From DAITMV01 sp046318595 (GTDB lineage Bacteria; Pseudomonadota; Gammaproteobacteria; Burkholderiales; Burkholderiaceae_B), in contig JBKCTV010000091.1 in assembly GCA_046318595.1 (NCBI GenBank), positions 124,001-188,000 on the forward strand: a stretch of 64,000 nucleotides of DNA, read 5' to 3'. The position numbers were made by a program, and so were the translations under genes. Under the pieces are notes generated by a model. It made no database searches. It was not told the DNA's origin and worked only from the letters and a program-made list of their open reading frames with translations. How positions within the stretch are numbered: position 1 is the first letter of the stretch; each line of letters opens with the position of its first letter. Positions 8,468 to 17,123 of this stretch are shown here, piece by piece.

Positions 8468-10123
8468 TCAGTCTTTGTCCGTCAACTGCAACATTTCTTT
8501 AGCAGCAGCGCGCGTCGTCTCGGTCAGCTGCCGGCCGCCCAGCATCCGGGCGATTTCTTCGATGCGCTCTGCGCCGTTCACCGCTGCGATCCGGCTAACG
8601 GTCGTGGTGCCTGCGGATTGTTTGCTGACCACCCAGTGCTGATGACCCTGCGCCGCGACCTGTGGCAGATGCGTCACGCACAGCACCTGGCAACGCCCGG
8701 CCAGTTGGCGCAAGTAATGGCCGACGACTTCGGCCACCGCGCCTCCGATTCCGCTGTCGACTTCGTCGAATATCATGGTCGGCACCGTGCTTTGCCCGCT
8801 GGTGATGACCGCGATCGCCAGGCTGATCCGCGCCAGTTCTCCGCCGGACGCGACTTTGTGTAGGGGGCGCAGGTTGACGCCGGCGTGACCGGCGACTCGA
8901 AACTCGACGGTTTCCAGGCCGGTGGCTTGTGGTGTGCAAGCCTGCAGTTCGCAGGCGAATGCGCCGCCGGGCAGGCTCAGGCTTTGCATCGCTGCAGTGA
9001 CTTGCTCGGACAAACGCGTTGCCGCCTGACGGCGCTCTTGGCTCAGAGCGCTGGCGACCGTTTGATAAACGGCCTGCGCCTCGTCGACTTGCCGCTGCAA
9101 CTGGTCGAGGTCGGCGGCACTTGCCAGCGCCTGCAACTCCTGCTCGATGCCTGTTGCGCGTTCGGCGAGCGCTTCGGGGCGGATGTGCAGCTTGCGCGCC
9201 ACCGCATGCCATTGCGATAGCGTCTGGTCGACTTCCGTCAGGCGCTCCGGGTCGAGATCGGTGCGGCGCAAATAGGCTGCGAGGTCGCGTTCGGCCTCCG
9301 AGAGCTGAATTTCCGCAGCGCGTAAACCTTCCAGCGCATTGCCCAGGCTCGGGTCCGTGCGGTGCAGTTGCTCCACTGTTTGAATGACCTGGGCCAGACC
9401 GGACAATAAAGCGTCGTCGGACTCGGTCAGCGCTTCGATACTGCTTTGAATGCCGCTGAGCAGTTCGGCGGCGTGCGATAGCCGGTGGTGTTCGTCGGAC
9501 AAGGTTTCCCATTGACCTGGCTGCGGCGCGAGCCGGGCGATCTCTTCGTGCTGCCACGCCAGACGCTCGCGGTTTTGCGCCAGGGTTTCCTGGTTGTTGC
9601 GGGCGGTTTCCAAAGCGTTGCTTGCGGTTTGCCAGGTGCGATAGGCGGCTGTCGTGTGCGCGACCAGCTCGTCGTAGCCGCCGCTGTCGTCCAGCAAACG
9701 CCTTTGCTCATCGGCTTTGACGAGTGTTTGAAAGGCGTGTTGACCGTGAATGTCGACCAGGAATTCGCTGAGCTGCTTGAGCTGACCGGCGCTCACGGGC
9801 GTTTGATTGATATACGCCTTCGACTTGCCGCCAGCGTCGACGATACGCCGTACGATGAGTTCGTCGTCGCGGTCGAGGTCGTGGGCGCTCAACCACACCC
9901 GCGCGGCGGGCGGCGCATCGAACACTGCGGTGATTTCGGCTTTGGCCGCGCCTTCGCGTACCATGGCGGCGTCGCCACGTTCGCCCAGGCAGAGCGCCAG
10001 CGCATCGATCAGAATCGATTTGCCCGCGCCGGTTTCGCCGGACAGGACGGTCAAGCCGGTGGTGAAATCCAGCTCTAGTCGGTCGACGATCACGAAATCG
10101 CGAATGATCAGGCTCGTCAACAT
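8468..10123 (-). CDS. recN: DNA repair protein RecN
   Basis: SMC-like ATPase (551 aa) acting in double-strand-break repair. The N-terminal ATPase half contains SGETGAGKSILIDAL near residue 30. A coiled-coil middle region (about 150-370) follows. The C-terminal half has the ABC signature region ASGGELARISLAI near 430 and a Walker B MIFDEVDSGIGG near 455. It begins one base after the nadK stop, so it is cotranscribed with nadK. No LexA box was recognised directly upstream, unlike many recN genes. Confidence 0.95.
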   Translation of the reverse strand: MLTSLIIRDFVIVDRLELDFTTGLTVLSGETGAGKSILIDALALCLGERGDAAMVREGAAKAEITAVFDAPPAARVWLSAHDLDRDDELIVRRIVDAGGKSKAYINQTPVSAGQLKQLSEFLVDIHGQHAFQTLVKADEQRRLLDDSGGYDELVAHTTAAYRTWQTASNALETARNNQETLAQNRERLAWQHEEIARLAPQPGQWETLSDEHHRLSHAAELLSGIQSSIEALTESDDALLSGLAQVIQTVEQLHRTDPSLGNALEGLRAAEIQLSEAERDLAAYLRRTDLDPERLTEVDQTLSQWHAVARKLHIRPEALAERATGIEQELQALASAADLDQLQRQVDEAQAVYQTVASALSQERRQAATRLSEQVTAAMQSLSLPGGAFACELQACTPQATGLETVEFRVAGHAGVNLRPLHKVASGGELARISLAIAVITSGQSTVPTMIFDEVDSGIGGAVAEVVGHYLRQLAGRCQVLCVTHLPQVAAQGHQHWVVSKQSAGTTTVSRIAAVNGAERIEEIARMLGGRQLTETTRAAAKEMLQLTDKD

Positions 10124-10124
10124 G

Positions 10125-11081
10125 TCAGGTGCCCCTCAAACCACGCTTCTGGCCGGACCAGTCGCCCGGGGTGGCGCTCCAGTGCAGCTTTTGGCGCAAG
10201 ACCGAAAAATAATCGTAGTGCAGGGGATGAATGAGCTGAATCGGGGTCGGGTCGACGCGGATCCGGATGCAGTCGCCGACCCGGGTTTGCGCGTTGCTCT
10301 GCATGTCGAAATGGACGAAGGTTTCACGGCCACCCTGGACGAAAATTTCGATTTCGCAGGACTGCGGCAGGGCGATCGGCCTGTTGGTCAGGGCATGCGG
10401 CGCCACCGGGACGATGACGATGCCTTCGAGCTTTGGATGCAGAATCGGGCCTTGCGCCGACAGCGCATAAGCGGTCGAGCCGGTCGGCGAGGAGACGATC
10501 AGCGCATCGGCGCGTAGGTCGTACATGAATTTTTGATCGACCGAAACCCGGATATCAATCATGCCGCCGATCATGCCGCGGGTGATGACGACGTCGTTCA
10601 GCGCGTTCGACGTATGCAGCGTCTTGTCGCCGCGGACGATGTCGGCGCACAGGTGGGCGCGGTTTTCTGTAAAGTAATCCCCGCCGATGATTTCGCTGAG
10701 ACGTGCTTCGTGCTCGTCGAACGCGATATCGGTCATGAAGCCCAGCCGGCCCTGGTTGATGCCGATCAGTGGAATGCCATGGCCGGCCAAATGGCGGGCC
10801 ACGCCCAAAAATGTACCGTCGCCGCCGACCACGACGGCCGTGCTGGCGGTTTTGCGAATCCGGTCCAAGGACGCCGATTGAAAGCCGTGTTCTTTGACGC
10901 CGGCGGCGGAATCCTCCGCAATCAACAGGTTGCAGCCCAACGCCCGCAGGTACCTGGCGACCTCGACCCAGTAAGGCGGTTCATTGCTGCTCGTATGCTT
11001 GCCGAACAGCGCCAGGGTGTGGAAAAGTGGGTCGATGGCTGCGGTCATGAAAATGCTTTTTTTACGCAAAGTAAATGACAT
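10125..11081 (-). CDS. nadK: NAD kinase
   Basis: Phosphorylates NAD to NADP, 318 aa. The catalytic GGDGT motif (VVGGDGTFLG, near residue 85) is present, followed by GINQGRLGFMTDI near 112 and the TSNALNDVVI segment that contacts NAD. The ATG at 11081 has an AAGGA-like site just upstream. An internal ATG at 11048 would give 307 aa, nearer the usual length, but lacks a ribosome site; either is possible. Divergent from hrcA and followed directly by recN, a betaproteobacterial arrangement. Confidence 0.93.
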   Translation of the reverse strand: MSFTLRKKSIFMTAAIDPLFHTLALFGKHTSSNEPPYWVEVARYLRALGCNLLIAEDSAAGVKEHGFQSASLDRIRKTASTAVVVGGDGTFLGVARHLAGHGIPLIGINQGRLGFMTDIAFDEHEARLSEIIGGDYFTENRAHLCADIVRGDKTLHTSNALNDVVITRGMIGGMIDIRVSVDQKFMYDLRADALIVSSPTGSTAYALSAQGPILHPKLEGIVIVPVAPHALTNRPIALPQSCEIEIFVQGGRETFVHFDMQSNAQTRVGDCIRIRVDPTPIQLIHPLHYDYFSVLRQKLHWSATPGDWSGQKRGLRGT

Positions 11082-11158
11082 TATCCTTCATGCCATTCGA
11101 TGGCTGTGCGATCATAGTCGGCTGTGGATATTTTTTACTCTGGAATCGACTGTTTCGC

Positions 11159-12181
11159 ATGATGGATGCCCGCGCCCGTTCCCTGTTGAAGACCCTGGTC
11201 GAACGTTACATCGCCGAAGGCCAACCAGTTGGCTCGAAAACCCTGTCGCACTGGTCCGGTCTCGATCTGAGCCCGGCGACCATCCGCAACGTGATGGCGC
11301 AACTCGAAGACCTCGGCCTCGTGGCCAGCCCGCACACATCGGCGGGCCGGGTGCCGACCCCCAAAGGCTATCGGCTGTTCGTCGACAGTCTGCTGACCGT
11401 GCAGCCCCTGGAGGCGCTCCATTCGCAAACCCTGCAAGGCGAGTTGCAGGTGGCCGATCCGACGCAGTTGATCAACCGCGCCGCCAATCTGCTGTCCAGC
11501 CTGTCGCATTTCGCCGGCATCGTGACGACGCCCCGGCGAACGGCGGTATTTCGCCAGATCGAGTTCATCGCCTTGTCGGAGCGCCGGGTGTTGCTGATCA
11601 TCGTGACGCCATCCGGCGATGTGCAAAATAGGATTTTATTGACCGATCGGGTCTACAAACCGGCCGAACTGGTCGAGGCGGCGAATTTCATCAATCAACA
11701 TTTTGCCGGCTTGAGCTTCGAGACGGCTCGCGAGCGTCTGGCGACCGACTTGCGGCAGATCCGCAACGACATCACGGCGTTGATGACCGTCGCGGTCGAC
11801 GCCGGGTCGGAAGCCTTGAACGCCACCACCGCATCGACGTATGTGCTGTCGGGCGAGCGCAAGCTGCTGAACGTGGATGAGTTGTCGACCGACATGACGC
11901 GGCTGCGGCGTTTATTCGACATGTTCGAGCAGCGCACGGGGCTGCTCCGGCTGTTGGACACGTCGAGCACCGCCGACGGCGTGCAGATCTTTATCGGTGG
12001 CGACTCTTCTCTGGTGCCGGTCGAGGAAATGAGCGTGGTCGTGGCGCCGTACGAAGTCAATGGCGCCATCGTCGGTACGCTCGGTGTCATTGGCCCGACC
12101 CGGATGTCTTACGAACGCGTCATTCCCATGGTCGACATTACGGCTAAACTCTTGTCCAACGCCCTGTCCCAATTTCCCTGA
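11159..12181 (+). CDS. hrcA: heat-inducible transcription repressor HrcA
   Basis: Repressor of class I heat-shock genes that binds CIRCE operators and needs GroEL for activity. 340 aa from the ATG at 11159 (MMDARARSLLKTLVERYIAEG). Longer in-frame starts overlap nadK and add unrelated residues. The winged-helix DNA-binding domain includes LSPATIRNVMAQLEDLGL and SAGRVPTPKGYR (about 38-75); the GAF-like core follows. No CIRCE element (TTAGCACTC-N9-GAGTGCTAA) was seen here or in front of grpE or dnaK, so its targets probably lie elsewhere, for example groESL. The hemH start follows 2 bp after its stop. Confidence 0.94.
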   Translation: MMDARARSLLKTLVERYIAEGQPVGSKTLSHWSGLDLSPATIRNVMAQLEDLGLVASPHTSAGRVPTPKGYRLFVDSLLTVQPLEALHSQTLQGELQVADPTQLINRAANLLSSLSHFAGIVTTPRRTAVFRQIEFIALSERRVLLIIVTPSGDVQNRILLTDRVYKPAELVEAANFINQHFAGLSFETARERLATDLRQIRNDITALMTVAVDAGSEALNATTASTYVLSGERKLLNVDELSTDMTRLRRLFDMFEQRTGLLRLLDTSSTADGVQIFIGGDSSLVPVEEMSVVVAPYEVNGAIVGTLGVIGPTRMSYERVIPMVDITAKLLSNALSQFP

Positions 12182-12183
12182 AA

Positions 12184-13248
12184 ATGCGAACCGAAGCGAA
12201 CTTTACCCATGGCGCCCAGCTGCGCACAGCAGTCGTGCTGGTCAACCTCGGCACCCCGGAGGCGGCTGAAACCGGCGCGGTGCGGCGCTACCTGCGCGAG
12301 TTTCTTTCCGACCCACGGGTCATCGAAATTCCCCGCCTGGTCTGGTGGCCGATTCTGCACGGCATCATTTTGCGTTTGCGGCCGCGCCGTTCGGCGCACA
12401 AATACGCCTCGGTCTGGACTGCCGACGGTTCGCCGCTCCTGGCGATCGGTCGGGCGCAGGCGGCCGCTTTGCAGGCCAGTCTGTTTGCTGCCGGACGCGA
12501 CCTCAGCGTCCGGCTGGCGATGCGTTATGGGCAGCCGTCGGTGGCAAGCGTGCTGGACGAGTTGCGCGCCGACGGCCACGACCGCATTCTGATTTTGCCT
12601 TTGTATCCGCAATACGCCGCAGCGACGGTCGCCTCCGTTTACGATGCCGTGGGCGATTGGCTGCGGCCGGTGCGCAATGTCCCCGAACTGCGGTTCGTCA
12701 AGCATTTTCACGATCACCCGGCGTATATCGACGCCTTGGCGCGCATCGTGGAGGCGCATTGGCAGGCGGTCGGGCGGCCCGATTTTGCGCAAGGCGACGT
12801 TTTGCTGATGAGTTTTCATGGCGTGCCGCAGGCAACCCTGGATCGGGGCGACCCTTACCATTGCGAGTGCCGTAAAACTGCGCGGCTGCTCGGCGAACGC
12901 TTGGGCCTGGCGCCGCCGGCCTATCAGGTGGCGTTCCAGTCGCGTTTCGGCAAGGCACAGTGGCTGCAGCCTTCGACCGATTCGCTGCTCAAAAGCCTGC
13001 CGGCGCAAGGCGCGCGACGGCTCGATGTGTTGTGTCCGGGCTTCATGGCGGACTGCCTCGAAACCCTCGAGGAAATCGACCAGGAGGGGCGCCAGACGTT
13101 TTTAACGGCGGGTGGGCAGGATTTTCATTACATTCCTTGTGTGAACTCGACGCCAGTGGCCATTCGCTTGCTGGCTGATCTGGTCGAAACCCATACCGCA
13201 GGGTGGCCGGATATCTCGCCGACAAAAAAGATGCCATCTAGCCCTTGA
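12184..13248 (+). CDS. hemH: ferrochelatase
   Basis: Inserts Fe(II) into protoporphyrin IX as the last step of protoheme synthesis, 354 aa. Recognised by VLVNLGTPEA (about 19-28), LPLYPQYAAAT near 140, the active-site histidine in MSFHGVPQ near 215, and a conserved C-terminal PGFMADCLETLEEI segment near 282. Starts just after the hrcA stop; hemH between hrcA and grpE is a known betaproteobacterial order. The -35 box of the grpE promoter overlaps its last codons. Confidence 0.95.
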   Translation: MRTEANFTHGAQLRTAVVLVNLGTPEAAETGAVRRYLREFLSDPRVIEIPRLVWWPILHGIILRLRPRRSAHKYASVWTADGSPLLAIGRAQAAALQASLFAAGRDLSVRLAMRYGQPSVASVLDELRADGHDRILILPLYPQYAAATVASVYDAVGDWLRPVRNVPELRFVKHFHDHPAYIDALARIVEAHWQAVGRPDFAQGDVLLMSFHGVPQATLDRGDPYHCECRKTARLLGERLGLAPPAYQVAFQSRFGKAQWLQPSTDSLLKSLPAQGARRLDVLCPGFMADCLETLEEIDQEGRQTFLTAGGQDFHYIPCVNSTPVAIRLLADLVETHTAGWPDISPTKKMPSSP

Positions 13249-13272
13249 AAGCTTGCGGTCCGGTTCCATATA
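13244..13272 (+). promoter_or_regulatory. sigma-32-type heat-shock promoter of grpE
   Basis: CTTGAAA at 13244-13250, a 13-bp spacer, then TTCCATATA at 13264-13272, close to the RpoH consensus (CTTGAAA-N13-CCCCATNT). The -35 overlaps the hemH stop codon. The element is followed directly by an 8-bp palindrome (13272-13291). Confidence 0.7.
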
Positions 13273-13291
13273 TCAGGCCATACGGCCTGAT
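13272..13291. other. palindrome at the grpE transcription start region
   Basis: Perfect inverted repeat ATCAGGCC-ATAC-GGCCTGAT followed by TTTTAAAA. It could terminate hemH transcripts, form a leader hairpin, or serve as an operator near the start of the grpE mRNA. The T-run is only four long. Confidence 0.4.
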
Positions 13292-13319
13292 TTTAAAATT
13301 TGCTTTGGAGATTCGTACG

Positions 13320-13886
13320 ATGACTGACCCACAGGACATATTCAAGAGCAATGTCACCGCCTCGCAAACCCCCGACCTGTCGGCCGCTGAACAGAGCGAG
13401 CAGATTGAGCAGGCGTTTGCGGCCGATTTGCAGCAGGAGCTCGATGCGGCGCTAGCCAAAGCCCAGGCGAACTACGATTTGTATGTACGTGCCGTCGCGG
13501 AGACGGATAACATTCGTCGCCGTTCGGCCGACGATATCGCCAAGGCGCACAAATTCGCCATCGAGTCGTTCGCGGAAGCCCTGGTGCCCGTGCGCGACAG
13601 CTTGGAGGCGGCGCTGAACTTCCCCGATGTGACGCTCGAGTCTTTGCGTACCGGAGTGGAGGCGACGCTGCGGCAGCTCGCCAGCGCCTTCGAAAAAGGT
13701 CGCATTCAAGACATCGATCCCTTGGGCGAAAAATTCGATCCGCACCGCCACCAGGCGGTAGCGATGGTGCCCGGCAATAGCGTCGAGCCAGTCGTCGCCA
13801 CCGGTCATGTGGTCGCGGTGCTGCAAAAAGGCTACCTGATCGCCGACCGGATACTGCGGCCGGCCCTGGTTAGCGTTGCCCAGTAA
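13320..13886 (+). CDS. grpE: nucleotide exchange factor GrpE
   Basis: Releases ADP from DnaK in the chaperone cycle. 188 aa from the ATG at 13320, preceded by a GGAG site; the upstream extension to 13245 runs through the promoter and is rejected. A variable acidic N-terminus is followed by the long helix (about 40-100), with the RAVAETDNIRRR motif, and a beta-wing domain ending near VLQKGYLIADRILRPALVSVA. It sits 102 bp ahead of dnaK but each gene has its own sigma-32-type promoter. Confidence 0.94.
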   Translation: MTDPQDIFKSNVTASQTPDLSAAEQSEQIEQAFAADLQQELDAALAKAQANYDLYVRAVAETDNIRRRSADDIAKAHKFAIESFAEALVPVRDSLEAALNFPDVTLESLRTGVEATLRQLASAFEKGRIQDIDPLGEKFDPHRHQAVAMVPGNSVEPVVATGHVVAVLQKGYLIADRILRPALVSVAQ

Positions 13887-13917
13887 TCGTGGCGGCGAAA
13901 AAACGTCGCCCCGCAGC

Positions 13918-13946
13918 CTTGAAAACGGTTTTGCCGTCCTCATATA
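13918..13946 (+). promoter_or_regulatory. sigma-32-type heat-shock promoter of dnaK
   Basis: CTTGAAA at 13918-13924, a 13-bp spacer, then CCTCATATA at 13938-13946. The spacing is identical to the grpE promoter. A 6-bp inverted repeat GCCGTC/GACGGC (13933-13952) brackets the -10 element. Confidence 0.75.
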
Positions 13947-13988
13947 GACGGCAGACGAACATTAAGCATTGAAGAAACGGAGAACATC

Positions 13989-15932
13989 ATGGGTAAGATA
14001 ATCGGTATCGATCTGGGCACCACCAATTCCTGCGTCGCCGTTCTGGAAGGCGGTCAGCCCAAAGTCATCGAAAACTCGGAAGGCGCCCGCACGACGCCGT
14101 CGATCATCGCCTACATGGAAGACGATGAAATTCTGGTCGGCGCCCCCGCCAAACGGCAGGCGGTCACCAATCCCAAAAGTACCTTGTATGCAGTCAAACG
14201 TCTGATCGGCCGTCGTTTCGAAGACAAGGAAGTTCAAAAGGACATCGACATGATGCCCTATAAAATTCTGAAAGCCGACAATGGTGACGCCTGGGTCGGC
14301 GTTCGTGACAGGAAGCTGGCGCCGCCGCAGATTTCGGCCGAAGTCTTGCGCAAAATGAAAAAAACGGCCGAGGACTATCTGGGCGAGGAGGTGACCGAAG
14401 CCGTCATCACCGTGCCGGCGTATTTCAACGATGCCCAGCGGCAGGCTACCAAGGATGCCGGTCGGATCGCCGGTCTGGACGTCAAACGCATCATCAACGA
14501 GCCCACCGCAGCCGCGCTGGCGTTCGGCCTCGATAAAAAAGAAAAGGGTGACCGCAAGATCGCCGTGTATGACCTCGGGGGCGGTACCTTCGACGTGTCG
14601 ATCATCGAAATCGCGGATGTCGATGGCGAAATGCAGTTCGAAGTGTTGTCGACCAATGGCGATACCTTTTTGGGCGGTGAGGATTTCGATCAACGCATCA
14701 TCGATTACATCATCGACGAGTTCAAAAAAACCAATGGCGTCGATCTGGCCAAAGACCCGATTGCGCTGCAACGTATCAAAGCCGCCGCCGAGCGCGCCAA
14801 GATCGAACTGTCGTCGAGCCAGCAGACCGAGCTCAACGAGCCATACATCGCCATGAGCAACGGCGCGCCGATGCACTTGACGATGAAAATCACGCGTACC
14901 AAGCTCGAGCAGTTGGTCGAGGAGCTTATCACCCGGACGATCGAGCCCTGCAAGATCGCCATGAAAGACGCCGGTGTTTCGAACGGCGATATCCACGACG
15001 TGATTCTGGTCGGCGGCATGACGCGTATGCCCAAGGTCCAGGAAGCCGTCAAAAACTTTTTCGGTAAAGAGCCGCGCAAAGACGTCAATCCGGACGAGGC
15101 CGTGGCCGTCGGCGCGGCGATTCAAGGCTCGGTGTTGTCGGGCGACCGTAATGACGTGCTGTTGCTGGACGTCACGCCCTTGTCGCTGGGCATCGAAACT
15201 TACGGTGGCGTCATGACCAAGATGATCGCCAAAAACACGACCATTCCAACCAAGTTTTCGCAGGTTTTTTCGACTGCGGACGACAACCAGCCGGCCGTCA
15301 CCATCAAGGTGTTTCAGGGCGAACGGCCGATGGCGCACGATAACAAGTCCTTGGGCGAGTTCAACCTCGAAGGGATTGCGCCGGCGGCGCGCGGCACGCC
15401 GCAGATCGAAGTCACGTTCGACATCGACGCCAACGGGATTCTGAACGTCTCGGCTAAAGATAAAGGCACGGGCAAAGCCAATCAGGTGACCATCAAGGCC
15501 AACTCCGGTTTGTCCGATGGTGAAGTCGAGAAGATGGTGCGTGACGCCGAGCTCAACGCCGAGCAGGACAAGCAGCGGGTCGAGCTGGTGTCTGCACGGA
15601 ATCAGGCGCAGTCCTTCGTGCACACCACCCGCAAGTCGCTCGAAGAGCATGGCGATAAGCTGGAAGCCGGCGAAAAAGAAGCGATCGAGGCGGCTTTGAA
15701 AGATCTGGAGGCGGTGCTCGACGGCGACGACAAAGCGGCCATCGACGCCAAAACCGAAGCCCTGGCGAAAGCTTCGCAAAAGCTGGGCGAAAAAGTTTAT
15801 GCCGACATGGCGGCGGCGCAAGGCGGCAATGCCCAGCCCGGAGGCCATACCGACGAGGGTGCTGCGGCGGGCGCGCAGCAGGCCGACGACATCGTTGATG
15901 CCGACTTCAAAGAAGTCAACGATAAAAAATGA
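13989..15932 (+). CDS. dnaK: chaperone protein DnaK (Hsp70)
   Basis: ATP-dependent Hsp70 chaperone, 647 aa, standard length. It begins MGKIIGIDLGTTNSCVAV; the phosphate-2 loop appears as DLGGGTFDVSI near residue 195, and VILVGGMTRMPKV near 340. The substrate-binding domain and helical lid are complete, and the chain ends in a DIVDADFKEV-type tail. GGAG precedes the ATG. A long antisense open frame (13962-15848) is a codon-bias shadow. Confidence 0.98.
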   Translation: MGKIIGIDLGTTNSCVAVLEGGQPKVIENSEGARTTPSIIAYMEDDEILVGAPAKRQAVTNPKSTLYAVKRLIGRRFEDKEVQKDIDMMPYKILKADNGDAWVGVRDRKLAPPQISAEVLRKMKKTAEDYLGEEVTEAVITVPAYFNDAQRQATKDAGRIAGLDVKRIINEPTAAALAFGLDKKEKGDRKIAVYDLGGGTFDVSIIEIADVDGEMQFEVLSTNGDTFLGGEDFDQRIIDYIIDEFKKTNGVDLAKDPIALQRIKAAAERAKIELSSSQQTELNEPYIAMSNGAPMHLTMKITRTKLEQLVEELITRTIEPCKIAMKDAGVSNGDIHDVILVGGMTRMPKVQEAVKNFFGKEPRKDVNPDEAVAVGAAIQGSVLSGDRNDVLLLDVTPLSLGIETYGGVMTKMIAKNTTIPTKFSQVFSTADDNQPAVTIKVFQGERPMAHDNKSLGEFNLEGIAPAARGTPQIEVTFDIDANGILNVSAKDKGTGKANQVTIKANSGLSDGEVEKMVRDAELNAEQDKQRVELVSARNQAQSFVHTTRKSLEEHGDKLEAGEKEAIEAALKDLEAVLDGDDKAAIDAKTEALAKASQKLGEKVYADMAAAQGGNAQPGGHTDEGAAAGAQQADDIVDADFKEVNDKK

Positions 15933-15989
15933 TGAAGTCGGTGAATGCCGATGCCGATTTCATATAAGCAGTAGCTGTTCGAGGAATAA

Positions 15990-17123
15990 ATGGCAAAACG
16001 AGATTTTTATGAAATTTTGGGCGTGCCCAAAAATGCCAGCGACGAGGAACTGAAAAAAGTTTATCGAAAACTGGCGATGAAATACCACCCGGACCGCAAC
16101 CCGGACAGCAAAGAGGCAGAAGAGAAGTTCAAGGAAGCCAAGGAAGCTTACGAAATGCTGTCCAACCCGGACAAGCGCGCGGCCTATGACCGTTACGGCC
16201 ATGCCGGGGTCGACCCCAATGTGGGCGGCGGCGGTAATGGCGGCGGCGCCGGCTTCACTGATTTTTCCGATGCCTTTGGCGATATCTTCGGCGAAATCTT
16301 CGGCGGCAGTGCGGGGGGAGGGCGCGGTCGGCCCAATGTGTATCGCGGCTCGGATTTGCGTTACAGCATGGAAGTCACGCTCGAGCAGGCGGCTGCCGGC
16401 CTGGAAACGCAGATTCGGGTTCCCGGCTGGGACGAGTGCAAACCCTGTAACGGCAGCGGCGCCAAGCCCGGTACCAGCGCCAAAACCTGTCCCACCTGCC
16501 ATGGTGCTGGCAACGTGCGGATGGCGCAGGGGTTTTTCAGTGTTCAGCAGACATGCCCGAAATGTCATGGCAGCGGTAAGATCATTCCCGAGCCCTGCCA
16601 GACTTGTGATGGCCTCGGACGCACCAAAAGCACCAAGACCCTGGAAGTCAAGATTCCCGCCGGCGTCGACGAGGGCATGCGGATCCGTTTGAACGGCAAG
16701 GGCGAGCCCGGGCTCAACGGCGGCCCGCCGGGCGATTTATATGTCGAAATTCACGTCAAAGAACACAGCGTGTTTCAGCGCAACGGCGATGATTTGCATT
16801 ACGAGATGCCGATTTCGTTTACGACTGCGGCGCTCGGCGGCACGCTCGAAATCCCGACGCTCAACGGCAAGGTCAGTTTCAGTATTCCGGAAAGCACGCA
16901 GACTGGCAAGACTTTCCGTCTCAAAGCCAAAGGCATCAAGGGCGTCCGTTCGGCATATCCGGGCGATTTATTTTGCCATGTGCTGGTCGAAACGCCCATC
17001 AAGCTCAGCGATAAGCAAAAAGAGCTGCTCTTGCAACTGGAGACCAGCATGGACGAAAACCGCGACCGCCATTCGCCCAAAGCGAAAGGCTGGATGGACA
17101 AAGTCAAGGATTTCTTCGGATGA
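15990..17123 (+). CDS. dnaJ: chaperone protein DnaJ (Hsp40)
   Basis: Co-chaperone that stimulates DnaK ATPase, 377 aa. J domain with HPD (YHPDRN) near 31-36, a Gly/Phe-rich linker (about 75-110), and four zinc-binding CxxCxGxG repeats (CKPCNGSG, CPTCHGAG, CPKCHGSG, CQTCDGLG, about 150-215). The substrate-binding C-terminal domains follow. A GAGG site lies seven bases upstream. The 3' end overlaps the convergent nnr gene by 20 bp. Confidence 0.98.
   Translation: MAKRDFYEILGVPKNASDEELKKVYRKLAMKYHPDRNPDSKEAEEKFKEAKEAYEMLSNPDKRAAYDRYGHAGVDPNVGGGGNGGGAGFTDFSDAFGDIFGEIFGGSAGGGRGRPNVYRGSDLRYSMEVTLEQAAAGLETQIRVPGWDECKPCNGSGAKPGTSAKTCPTCHGAGNVRMAQGFFSVQQTCPKCHGSGKIIPEPCQTCDGLGRTKSTKTLEVKIPAGVDEGMRIRLNGKGEPGLNGGPPGDLYVEIHVKEHSVFQRNGDDLHYEMPISFTTAALGGTLEIPTLNGKVSFSIPESTQTGKTFRLKAKGIKGVRSAYPGDLFCHVLVETPIKLSDKQKELLLQLETSMDENRDRHSPKAKGWMDKVKDFFG

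Noticed and set aside
11082..11158. CIRCE operator near hrcA
   Set aside because: No TTAGCACTC-N9-GAGTGCTAA or close variant seen here or before grpE and dnaK.
13962..15848. 628-codon antisense frame over dnaK
   Set aside because: Codon-bias shadow of a strongly expressed GC-rich gene; no family resemblance.
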